From NCBI GenBank assembly GCA_001465935.1, contig LNKV01000065.1:1-64000 (forward strand): DNA of 64,000 nt, read 5' to 3'. Origin of the DNA: Clarireedia homoeocarpa (taxonomy: Eukaryota; Ascomycota; Leotiomycetes; Helotiales; Rutstroemiaceae). The notes below the pieces were generated by a model, which was not told where the DNA came from, made no database searches, and was given only the letters and a program-made list of their open reading frames with translations. Below are positions 1 to 10,490 of this stretch, in pieces (the stretch's first letter is position 1; the number at the start of each line of letters is the position of its first letter). The translations under genes were made by a program, and so were the position numbers.

Positions 1-556
1 GGGGGGGGGGGAATTCTGTGTTATATTTGAGTTTGGGAGAGGAGGGGAGGTGGGTGGGAGGATGGAGGAAATGGGTGAGGAGATTTGGTATTGTCGATTT
101 TTTCTTGTTTGTTTTTATGCTTGTTAGCTACCTATTTTATGTTTTTGGAATGAGATGATGATGATGGACAATTGGTATGAGATGAATGGTTGATTGGCTG
201 GTTGGTTGAAGGGTGGGGAATGGAAAGGGTGATGTGGGTTGGGGTCAGAAAATGGAAACGGGAGGGAAATGAAAGGTATGAGAAATGAAAGCTTGGAGGT
301 GTGTGTATGTGGTGTGGTGTTGTTGGTAGATGATGGACTTTGATATGGTGGTATTAGGAATATGGATTCCAATCCAGGTCGAGGAAGAGCCAGCTGAGTG
401 CTAGGGGCTGGCGGCTGGGCGTACACATACTCAGCTAAATGAGTAAAACTAAAGAAGATTATTTGAGATCTGGCTGAACGCTTGAGAATTCAGGGCTTGA
501 TGTGATGTCGTATGGTAGGTTTGATACATACTCGATATGATTATAGTGGGAATAGG

Positions 557-667
557 AATATGGATATGGATATGGATATGTGATGCGCATAGACGGATAT
601 AACCTAGAAGGAATATGGATATAGATATGGATATGTAATGCGTGTGGACGGGTATTAACCTAGAAGG
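557..667. repeat. Imperfect 55-bp tandem direct repeat, two copies
   Basis: Two head-to-tail copies run from AATATGGATATGGATATGG to AACCTAGAAGG and differ at a handful of positions. Inside each copy is a short GGATAT hexamer array, so the repeat is nested. No coding potential is seen. Confidence 0.75.
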
Positions 668-723
668 TATATAAAAATTTCCCTAGTTATTCTCCTGTAA
701 CATTTTCGCAGCTAAGATAGGTT

Positions 724-725
<2 letters not shown>

Positions 726-775
<50 letters not shown>
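726..775. repeat. (CT)n microsatellite
   Basis: About 24 uninterrupted CT units followed by further pyrimidine-rich sequence. Tracts of this kind are common in fungal promoters and 5' leaders and are length-polymorphic. Confidence 0.9.
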
Positions 776-776
<1 letters not shown>

Positions 777-835
777 CTCTCCTCCCTCTAACTAGTTACA
801 TCAGTTAGTATCTATCCTATAAACATCCCCCCGCC

Positions 836-857
836 TATATATATATATATATATATA
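836..857. repeat. (TA)n microsatellite
   Basis: Roughly eleven TA units lie just downstream of the CT tract, in non-coding DNA. Confidence 0.85.
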
Positions 858-1899
858 CCTCCAATCCCTCTATCTCCCTCCCCCTCTCCCCCTTCTTGCC
901 TATCTGCCCAGTACCAGTGCCTACTTTTACTAAGTTAAGTTAAGTTAACATACTGTACACCTTCTCACTCAGATACTTTTTCTTTTTCTTTTTTTCAATA
1001 CAATACAAAACAAAACAAAGTTTCCCGTCGCGTTTTCTACGAATGAATTTTTTTTTTTTCCCCCTTTCCCCTCCCTTTACACAAGAATCAAATAAGAGAA
1101 AGAAGCTAAAGAATTGCTTCTTCTCTCTCTATTATTGTATTATCGGAGGCTATAGATAGATGATAGCGCTTGGATTAATTATATTTTGCTAATCGGTCAC
1201 GACAAGATAGCGGTGTCGAGTGCATAAATAGAACTACTGTAGAGCTAAGTTAGTCGGATCGGATTTGGCGACTTCGCTTTTCCTAGTTCAAACTTCAATC
1301 TGCGTGCGGAATATGATATCCGTGTAATCGGTCTTGATAAGTTAAGCTTGTCTCATGTTATGTTTCATTTCGATATAATTTACTAACTTAAGGTTACCTA
1401 AGTTAGTATGTCAAATAAAAGTACTCTATAAGTTAAGTTAGGCATAGTTGCAATCAATAAATCCACATCTTTGAAGATGCAGATCGCCTAACTTATAGCT
1501 GGATAAGTTGTAGTTTCGCTTTGGGGTATACGATACTGTAGCCTGTATTCTGGTAATCAGTATATATATATCAATCACTTCACTGCTATTCCGTTGACGA
1601 TATAGATATATAAAGACAGTCAAAGCTATGTTATATCAGTCATTTGTGGTGTGGTTTTCTAAATCCGAATAGCCATGAGGTCACGAAACACCATTCACTC
1701 TTCCTCGTACCCTCTCCATCCACAGTACCTCTGAGCCCTGATACATAAGCGACAAGCAATCTAGGGCAGGGGATAGCGTATTTGTGCACCATATATGTTC
1801 CGAAATAAATCACAAATATGATAAGAAATGATACTGATTGAGGGGTCAACTGAACAAAGTGCGACTAGCACCGCATGACATGAAGTGTTTATGCATTCT

Positions 1900-3131
1900 C
1901 TACAGAGGAGGCTCAACGCCCGAACTGCCTAGAACATCGTCCATTACATCCTCAGGGCCCACTCCATCCAAAAGCTCCTGAATGGCACTCAGGTCACTTC
2001 CCCATTGCATACTCCTTTCTCTTTCTGGATCAACAATTTCAATACGATGAAGGTAGATTTTCCTAGCAGCCAGCGCGATCAGAGATGGGGTAGCGTATTC
2101 AAGGCCGTGTAGTGGGGCAAGACACCTATTGACTATCAGTAGAAGTAGAAAAAGATGACTATAAGCTTACTTGACCAATTTATCAAAATGCTTTGTTGCT
2201 GTTGCTGAGATGCCGCCGCCTACAGCTCGATGGATCCGCAGAAATGAAGCAATATTCTGCTGATATTGCTTCAATTCAACTGTAACTGTAGTCTCTTGAC
2301 TATTTTGGGCCAGGCGGTCGATATCCTTTTGTCACATGAGCATCAATCCTTATTTAGAAAGGCTAAAATCACCAACCGTTGCGGTTATCCTTGCCCATAG
2401 ATCATCCTCGGGCAGTAGAGTAGGGCTCCTTTTGACCACAGAGGATGTTGAAGCCGAGTCATCGCCATACATGTCTTCTATGTTTGGAAACCCATCTTCA
2501 GGATCATGAACATGTGAAATGAACATGAAATCATTTAAATGTCTCGTCAACCTGCGACCTTCGCCACCCGCCAGTGCTGCAATAAATAGGAATCGTTTCG
2601 GCGCGCTCTGCACTGAGGTTCTTGTGAAAATGCGCTTCGTTCTCATAAGCTCCAGAGCTTGAATTTGAACCTGCGTTGGCGCTTCATCCAGATTCTTGGC
2701 GATTATGACATTTGCTATCTTCTTATTCTCAAACGTTTCCGACACCGAAGATCTATTCATTGGCTGGAAAGATGGCATCTGCAGGAAAAAGGAATCGTTC
2801 CGCATTCGCACAGGGGAATTGGATCGAGTAGGGTCCGCATCGACGGAGAGTATAGCGTGCGCGAAATCATCGAGAGTGGTATCGAGGTTGCAGTCGATAA
2901 CAGCGTAGGTTAATCCGAATACCTTAGATGAGACCTTCAAATGTCATTAGCACCAGCCATCACATTCATCGATGAGCAGGGGCATACCAATTCAAGTTCT
3001 TGAACAAGATCATCCAGGGCTTCGGAAACTGTATTAATGATACAGTGCTCCTCTGCGATTAGACATATTAACGCAGCAAGCTCCAAATCACTAAGCTCAT
3101 GAATCTTGGTAATCAATGCCTCGTCTGCCAT
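1900..3131 (-). CDS. Magnesium-chelatase-like conserved fungal protein
   Basis: Four exons on the minus strand: 3131-2988, 2934-2377, 2325-2171 and 2125-1900. The start ATG at 3131 (MADEALITKIHELSDLELAA) is preferred over one 60 nt upstream because conserved-looking sequence begins there. The middle of the protein contains ISHVHDPEDGFPN, which resembles the region after the ATPase core in ChlI/BchI-type Mg-chelatase subunits, the usual database label for this fungal family. I see no Walker A or Walker B motif, so ATPase activity is not supported; it may be a divergent AAA-lid or regulatory relative. The C-terminus is helical and acidic (about 360 residues in total). The gene shares a 271-bp divergent upstream region with vps16. 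Family assignment is moderate and function is unknown. Confidence 0.72.
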
Positions 3132-3402
3132 CAATCCATATAGAAAATGATTCACCAAAGCCCATCCTCCATAAGCTGGCGACTGGAACAAGGGTGAATG
3201 AAATTGAAGTCCCTAATATCTGCAATGGGAGTTGTGGATGTAAGTTGTGCATGAAGTATGATTTAATGTCGGTCGTTGATGAATACTAGTGCCAAGCTTT
3301 GACCACACTTTAAGTCTGGAGCCTCATCACCTTGCGGAAAACAAGACAGCTCTCAAAGCACCAACAACGTCAGAAAACGATGCAGATTTGTGCAAAACGA
3401 TA

Positions 3403-6362
3403 ATGAAAAGTCCGACAGCAGAATGGGAGAAAGTGGGGGGCAAATTTTATCGGAAGATACAACTTTATACGGCTGTATTTGATCAAGATTTGGAGTTGGA
3501 GAACTACGTTGTCACGGGATGTTCTTACGGAGGTGCTATCGGTGTGTGAAGGCTTCCTTATTTTGCCCTGCCATGCCATATTTCGCTATTTGCATGTATT
3601 CAGTTGGGTTACAACAGTTTACGGATCGTCCCTCAGTGATGCAGAAGCACGAGGTTCCGATGGTTTGATACCACACTATCTCTGCATTTGCAACTTACAG
3701 TACTCCGCCGCACAAGTTGAGAAGCCTAGAAGAAGTCTTCTGGCTTTTACAACGTCTTCAAAAATCCATCTCATATCAGCTGTCTGCACATGTATTCGCC
3801 AATATGTGAAAGCTTTCCCAGTCATGTGTTCTCATAGCACCGTCTAACTCTCATAATACAGCTCTATATCGAGACGAGGCAAAACTCCAGACCTTTCGAG
3901 GCTCACAGGCTCATAAATCCAGTATTGATATATACAGTTGTGCTGGAAAATTGATCAGACGTATCAACTGGGATCAGGGATCCATCAAAGGCATTGGCTG
4001 GTCCGAGGATGAGAAGCTCATCGTTGTTACGGCAGACGGCACAGTCCGGTGCTATTATGACTTACAGGGAGACTTCAATCAATTCTCACTAGGGAATGGC
4101 GCCGATGAGTATGGCGTAGAATCATGCAGGTTTGTGATTCCAGCCAAATTCTTATCGTCTTAAGCTAAGTGTTCCAGTTTTTATGGCTCTGGATTCGTAG
4201 CTCTGCTTTCGAACAATCACTTGATATCCGTCTCTCGATACGAAGAACCTCGTCCGAAATTACTAGCAAAACCACCGGAAGGCGAGGTTTATTCTTGGGC
4301 GCTAATACCACCAGCATATACTCTCTCCAGATCAGTTGAGGTTCTCTTGAACATAGGTCAAACTATACATGTTGCTGATGCAGCTGAATCTGAAGATCAA
4401 TTTCTCGACATTGGACCATTCACTCATATCAGTGTTTCCCCGAATGGAGAATTCGTAGCCCTTTACACCGAAAAGGGAACGGCATATGTTATTTCGAGTG
4501 ATTTTCAAAACAGACTCAGTGAACACAATTCCAAATCAAGGACTCCGCCTAAAGACGTTCAATGGTGTGGTAACGATGCTGTTGTTATCGCTTGGGAAGA
4601 TGAGGTGCATGTCATTGGGCCGAATAATGCTGCCGCAAAGTTTTACTATGATGGCCGTGTTCATGTGATTGCTGGTATGTAAAACTTTTTCTGTTTGATA
4701 GATCGCTGTTAACATTTGTAGATCATGATGGTGTCCGCTTGATCACAAATGATGTCTGCGACTTTTTGCAGAAGGTTCCCGATGTCACTGATGAAACTTT
4801 CAGGTTTGGAACTGAGTCACCAGCTTCTATATTATTAGATGCCGTTGAACAGCTAGAACAGCAATCGCCAAGGGCTGATGACAATATCCAATTGATTAGA
4901 CCTCACTTGGTAGAAGCTGTTGATACATGTGTAAGTTTTATCTCTCCGTGATTATCCCACAGATTACTGAGAAACTATCCAGGTCAAAGCTGCTGGTCAT
5001 GAATTCAATATCCACTGGCAAAAGCAACTTCTCAAGGCCGCCTCTTTCGGGAAATCTGTCCTCGATATCTACAACAGTGATGATTTTGTGGATATGTGTG
5101 AAACCCTCCGTGTGCTCAATGCGGTCCGATACTATGAAATAGGAATGCCTCTATCATATGAGCAATTCCTACGTCTCACTCCCGAAAAGCTTGTCAGACG
5201 TCTCATCAATCGCCGCGAATATCTCCTAGCACTCAAAATATCCGACTACCTCCGTCTCCCCACGGACCGCATCTACGTGCACTGGGCATCACAAAAAGTA
5301 CGTGTCGGCTCCGAAGACGAAGACACAATCTGCCGCCTCATTGTTGAAAAGCTCGCGGGCAAACGCGGCATATCATTCGAAGAAATCGCCCGCGCAGCCT
5401 ACGACGAAGGCCGCGGCCGCCTCGCCACTTCTCTCCTCAACCACGAGCCCCGAGCCGGCAAACAAGTACCCCTTCTCCTCTCCATGTCCGAAGATGAAAT
5501 CGCCCTCGACAAGGCCATCGAATCCGGTGACTCCGACCTCATCATCTACGTACTCCTGCATCTCAAGAAATCCCTCCCCCTCGCCTCCTTCTTCCGCGTC
5601 ATCAACACCCGTCCCATCGCCACCGCCCTAATCGAGGCCTCCGCCCGTGCCGACGACATCGCCCTCCTCAAAGACCTCTACTACCAAGACGACCGGCGCA
5701 TCGACGGCGCCAACCTCTTCGTCCGTGAAGCCCTCACGCAGCCCGACTCCCGCAGTGCTACCGACAAGCTCGCGCTCGCGGCCAAACTACTCTCAGACTC
5801 CAGAGAAACCGCCTTTGAAATAAAATCCCTCCAGGAAGCCACCCAGCTCCTCCGTCTCCAGGAATCCCTCGACCACGACCTCACCGACGCCCTCACCTTC
5901 TCCGGTCTCTCCCTCAACGAAACCCTCTTCCAGCTCTTTAACCTCGGCTACGTTCCCCGCGCAAAGAAACTCATCGCGGATTTCAAAATCCCAGATAAAA
6001 CCGCGGCGTGGATCCGCTTGCGTGCGCTGGTCAGCAGACGCGATTGGGCGGCGTTGGAAGAGATGGCAAAGGCAAGGAAGAGCGCGATTGGATGGGTGCC
6101 GTTCTTTAATTTGGTGCTGAATGCGGGGAATCAGAAGCTGGCGGGGGTGTTTGTGGAGAAGATAAAGGCGGCGGGAGAGGTTAAGGGCACGGAGTTGGTG
6201 AAGCTGTGGGAGAAGTGTGGGATGAGGGGGAAGGCGGCCGAGGAGTGTGTGAAGTTGAAAGATACGGCGGAGTGGGAGAGGTTGTTGGGGGATTGTGAGG
6301 CGGGGAGTGCCGAGGCAAGAGAGGTGGAGAGAGTGGGTGTTGCGGGGGGATTGAGGAAGTAG
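3403..6362 (+). CDS. vps16: Vps16, core subunit of the HOPS/CORVET tethering complexes
   Basis: Exons 3403-3541, 3862-4129, 4178-4674, 4722-4930 and 4983-6362 join in frame to 830 residues, the usual Vps16 length. Vps16 is the core scaffold of the class C tethers that drive fusion at endosomes and the vacuole. The N-terminal half (about residues 4-420) is the Vps16_N beta-propeller-like region, opening with PTAEWEKVGGKFYRKIQLY. The C-terminal half (about 500-815) is the helical Vps16_C domain (YLRLPTDRIYVHWASQKV, then FEEIARAAYDEGRGRLA). An upstream in-frame ATG at 3289 would add 38 residues that do not look conserved, so 3403 is chosen. The first intron (3542-3861, 320 nt) is long for this genome. 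Codon use changes sharply in the last exon: C-rich from about 5.2 kb, then G-rich after about 6.0 kb. Confidence 0.95.
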
Positions 6363-6910
6363 AGGAAGGGGAAATTGGAGAGAATGGACTAGTGTAGGGG
6401 TTGGGAGCGCTGTGAAGTGCGGTCTGAGTGCTGGATTGATATAGACTGGTAAATTGTTTTATGGTTTGATAGTACGACTAACGAGTAATGAATGATTGAA
6501 GAGTTCTTTTTTATTCATTATTTACAAAGCTTTTTTGTCATATCGTATCCTATACTATGCTAACTATGCAATCGTTTCAGAACCGCTACTGCTACAACAA
6601 GTACCATTCGTGTCGCTGACCATTCGCACTGAAACCAACCAATCTTATGTAAGAAATGATATAGCCCACTAAGCCAGCCTTCTATACCGTATCTTCCATT
6701 CTTATTTTCATCATCCCTCCCTTCACCCCCGTTCCCTTTCTCTTCACGCTCATGAGCCATCATGTCATACCAGCTTTATGAATCGAACCTCGGATATAAT
6801 ACAAGACAGCCAAGCCGGCGGGCGTTGCAAACGCATAATCATACAATGGTTTCCCTTCCTTCTCCACTCGTCTCCATTTCCTTCACCATATCATGCAAAA
6901 GCCATGCTAA
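6363..6910. other. Convergent 3' intergenic region (vps16 / mas2)
   Basis: The 548 bp separate the stop codons of two convergent genes, so both 3' UTRs must lie here and may overlap. No gene-like ORF is seen on either strand. Confidence 0.6.
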
Positions 6911-8696
6911 TCACCTCCTCCCCAACTTCCACCTCGCAATACGATCCTGAATCTCATCCCACTCCAACTTCCTTAAGGTCCTCCCCTCCTCCTCCCCTTC
7001 CTGTAATACCACCGTCGGCGCCCCACTTCCCCTCCCCGGATTTTCCGTCAGGCCTCCCACAACCTGTTTCGCGACTCTCCTAAGATCCTTCACGGTCAAC
7101 TCCTCGATCTTCTTGCACATTTCTCTAACGCCGATTTTGCGGCCATGCACCTGCACCTGTCTGCCCAGATCCTCGAGCTCTACCATGCGACTCTCTAGGT
7201 TCATCAGCAGCTGTGAACGGAGCTGGTTTTTCGCGCGATTGACTTCAGCGATTTGGAGGGATGAGAAGCCCGTGTCGAGGGTGAGGTTTTGCAGTTCCCG
7301 GCACATGACGTCGAGCATGTGGATGACTCTGCTGGGGGAGCAGGATGAGGAGATGCCAAAGAGGCCGGAGTCGGTGTAGGAGTGGTTGAAGGCCATGCAG
7401 CTTTCGACCCAGCCGTGTTGGTTGAGGACGTTGGTGTAGAGACGGGAGTACATGCCTTTACCAGGGCCACCGGCAGAGAAAGATCCGCCTCCTCCGAGGA
7501 GGGTTTGCAGAGTTGCGAGGGCGTAAATGTCGGGGCTGGAGATGGGGAGTGCTTCGAATGCGAGGTGGATGTGGGTCAGTGCAGGAAGCGTTGGGCTTAT
7601 AGGAGGAGGGAGAGGTGGCAGGGAAAGAAATCCGCCAGTGTAGTGGGCTGGTTGGTGGAGGTCGAGAGGGTTGATGTAGGGAGTGTGTTCGACAGAGGCA
7701 TTTTTCGAGGCGGAGGTAGAGAGATTCTTGAAAAATGGAATGCGCGAGATCAACGTGGATGGTTTCTGGGCGGGTGTTGGTGGTGCGGAGGATGGCGTAG
7801 AGCTACTGCTGGATTCGCTCGATTCTGATTCTGATTCTAAAGAGGTTTCCGAGCCTGTTTGTGATAGTAGTGGAGCTGACTTGGGCATATCCCCGAAATG
7901 TTGCTCTGCGAGCTTCACTGCTACGTCATGTTGCACGCCTGCGAACGCAACTACCATTCTCTCCGGTCTATAGAAAGTTTCCCGATATGCTTGTATGGTA
8001 TTCCTGTCGATTTCTGAAAGTCGCTCCTTTGGACATAGTAAAGGATTTCCCAGTGTGTTGTCCTTGAATGCCGCCAGGTGAACGAGCTCCGGAAGAATCA
8101 ACTCCGGCTTTGACCAGATTTCTCCAATCTCATAAGCTGCAGTTTCCAACTGCTGTTGCACCTCGTCTTCTGTGATTTGGGGGTTTCGAATAGTTTCGGC
8201 AAGAAGAGCGACAGTGGTCGGCACGGCAGAGTTGAAAGTGGCCGATTGGTACATCAAGGACTCTCTCGACGAGGCGCATTGTATATTTCCACCTAAAGAT
8301 TCGATTGCCTCGAGCATCTCGTCGCCGGTTCGATACTTTGTGGATTTGAACGCCAATCTATCCATGATGTGACTGCATCCTCTAAGGTATCCATTTTCGT
8401 ATCGGGATCCCGCATCGATGTAGACGCCGATACCGGAAAAGTGGCCAGGCAAAGCTTCGGTCGCAACTCGAACTCCATTGGAAAGGGTTGTGATTTGATC
8501 TAACTCTACCGGATCCTTTTGGGCGGTTAGTTGAGGAATAAGCAGTAAAGGGAGGGGCAGTTGTCGCAGATACCTTTTGAAGCGGGTCTGCCACTGTAGC
8601 CAGACTCCTGGAGCGGAAGGTAGGTAAGACATTGGGTATTGTTCTTTTGGTGGAAATGGCCCTACCCAGCGCTCTTGTGGAAGGATTCCTTAACAT
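6911..8696 (-). CDS. mas2: Mitochondrial processing peptidase alpha subunit
   Basis: Two exons, 8696-8574 and 8515-6911, encode 575 residues. Alpha-MPP pairs with the catalytic beta subunit in the matrix and binds presequences during cleavage of imported precursors. The first 33 or so residues are basic and hydroxylated, with a likely cleavage near SRSLATVA. The M16 peptidase fold follows. The glycine-rich substrate-binding loop LGGGGSFSAGGPGKGMYSRL is diagnostic for the alpha subunit. The zinc-binding HxxEH motif is replaced (CSHIMDRLAFKST), as expected for the non-catalytic partner. A serine-rich linker sits between the two halves (about residues 285-310). The 58-nt intron splits the presequence from the mature protein. 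The exon-2 frame stays open through that intron, so a retained-intron product is possible. It converges with vps16. Confidence 0.95.
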
Positions 8697-9456
8697 CCTG
8701 TGATATGCTCGGTAGATATTTTGGGAGTGGTCGTTTTCAAGTCGACCTCGTTGTCGGTGATTCAACAGCAGTGGGCAAACAATTACAGTATGGAAAAATC
8801 TTAAGTTAAACTCGGCTTTTCCCGGCCGGCAAGGATGATCTTTTTTCTGGTCGTGGCATGGCGTTGAGAAGCAAAGTGCAGTGTCGCTAGTGTACTAGTT
8901 AGTACTCTGCCGAGTCTGCGTCTGCCTCTGCCTCTGCACAAGTGTGGGTGTGGGTGGGTGTGTGTAATCCTAAGGCACGCATACATTAGCGTTGGCGACT
9001 GTGCCCCGATTTTTGCCCCATCTTTCCCATCGGTTGCCATGGTTCGCCGCTCACGTGCATGAATACATGAATACCGCATTTTCCCAAGTCCTCAAAGGTT
9101 TCCATTGTTTGGGTGTCCGAGGTACCTGCGAATGGCCGTCATCTTTCGCTTCTTTTGCCGTGTTGTTGAGATGAGACGTTTGCAGAAACTCAGCCCATAC
9201 TCCTTATACTCCTTATACTCCTTATGCTCCCTATACTCCTCTAGGCGTTGATGTTGTGCATTTGTGCATCTACGCTTTGGCGACCTTGACGTTACATGAT
9301 CATCCGAGAGCGACAGGCTCGGGATGGGATGTGGAAATGGAACGTTTGGAACGTAGGAACATTGGTCAAAGAGGATCTGGCCCCGTTTCCGGCCAATTTC
9401 CCATATCCTCGTGCCATGCTACAGTATCTATTCCTCTTGCCCCTCAAAAGCTAGTA

Positions 9457-9550
9457 GATATAAAATACTAGATGCTAGATACAGATGCTAGATATAAAAT
9501 ACTAGATGCTAGATACAGATGCTAGATACAAAATACTAGATGCTAGATAC
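9457..9550. repeat. Tandem repeat, 34-bp unit, about 2.7 copies
   Basis: The unit contains AAAATACTAGATGCTAGATA followed by CAGATGCTAGATA. It is built from shorter GATGCTAGATA elements, so it is a higher-order repeat. Confidence 0.8.
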
Positions 9551-9692
9551 TCGATTGATTAGATAGTAGAGTAGACCAAAGACCAAAGACCCCCCTTGAC
9601 TAGCGAAGCCTTAGATTCTCCATACCAACTACTTTGGTTGTTGTAGACTTCCTCACGCCGCAAAATGATTGAGTTGAGAACGAGCAATATAC

Positions 9693-9820
9693 GAGTACAA
9701 AGCATTATCTATCCCTTGAGTACAAAGCATCATCGATCCCTTGAGTACAAAGCATCATCGATCCCTTGAGTACAAAGCACTATCTATCCCTTGACTACAA
9801 AGCATTATCTATCCCTTGAG
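9693..9820. repeat. Tandem repeat, 25-bp unit, five copies
   Basis: Five contiguous copies share GAGTACAAAGCA at the start and ATCCCTT at the end. The only variation is at a few central positions (TTATCT, TCATCG, CTATCT) and a GAG/GAC change. The copies lie about 700 bp upstream of the FHA-RING gene. Confidence 0.88.
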
Positions 9821-10420
9821 CTATCCACAATCTTTCGTCCAGCTTTCCTGCAGCCATCCACTGGCCGCAATACCTTGAATACGAATCATACCTCGTGCTT
9901 CATCTCTCATACATACGGCCATACCACCATACCACCCACCGCGCACCACCCATGGCGATATAGAAATAGAAATACGCCTTGAGCGTTCCCCGACTTCCTC
10001 TCAAACATCTTTTCCTACCGTCTCATGTCTTGACTCTCTTGGCTTCTTGACTCCGTTTCCCATTTCTGTATTCCACGTCCCTCGCCGCCTTCTAGAAATC
10101 GAAATCGAAATCCAAATCCCTTCCTTCTACATCCCTCCGTACGGCGCATACCAAGACGGACGTGCAAGCCCAAGTCCAAGCCCAAGCCCAAGCCCAAGCC
10201 AACTCCATACAACCCACCCACACGCATTGCGCTCTCACGCTCCCGAAGGAAAAATAAAAAAAACGGGCCTATCAATCACCTGAGTACCCTTCCAATTCCT
10301 TTTCCACAAAGCCTACATACACAGACAGTACCTACTGGATCTACATATTCACCAAATTCAAGTCCTGCTCTTCTCTCCATTTTGCCGTACATATTTCGCC
10401 ATATTCCTCCATATACTCCC

Positions 10421-10428
10421 TATAAAAG
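10421..10428 (+). promoter_or_regulatory. Candidate TATA box
   Basis: TATAAAAG sits 62 bp before the ATG at 10491 in an otherwise pyrimidine-rich leader. The distance would allow a short 5' UTR. It is supported by motif and position only. Confidence 0.35.
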
Positions 10429-10490
10429 CGTGTTTTGACAGAAGACTAAAACCCGGGGACTTTTCCCTCGTCCTTTTCTCCCCAAATTCA

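Larger units (their letters stand above)
1..1899. other. Repeat-rich spacer without a recognisable gene
   Basis: No ORF here reads like a protein; the translated stretches are low-complexity. The segment carries a run of G at its first bases, an imperfect 55-bp direct repeat (557-667), a CT microsatellite, a TA microsatellite and many pyrimidine-rich tracts. It lies beyond the 3' end of the minus-strand gene that stops at 1900. The pyrimidine-rich character is typical of fungal promoter or 5' leader DNA, so it may serve a gene outside the window; that is inference. Confidence 0.6.
8697..10490. other. Divergent 1.8-kb promoter region (mas2 / dma1-like)
   Basis: This spacer lies between the starts of two divergently transcribed genes. 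It holds three families of short tandem repeats (9.2, 9.5 and 9.7 kb) and a TATA-like TATAAAAG at 10421. The short ORFs present are low-complexity and not gene-like. Confidence 0.6.

Noticed and set aside
1..17. G-run followed by GAATTC at the window edge, like a cloning junction
   Set aside because: The window edge is arbitrary and the sequence continues smoothly; nothing vector-like follows.
9993..10283. Complementary low-complexity ORFs on both strands (Pro-Ser and Gly-Leu repeats)
   Set aside because: Both derive from an AAGCCC hexamer repeat upstream of the FHA-RING gene.
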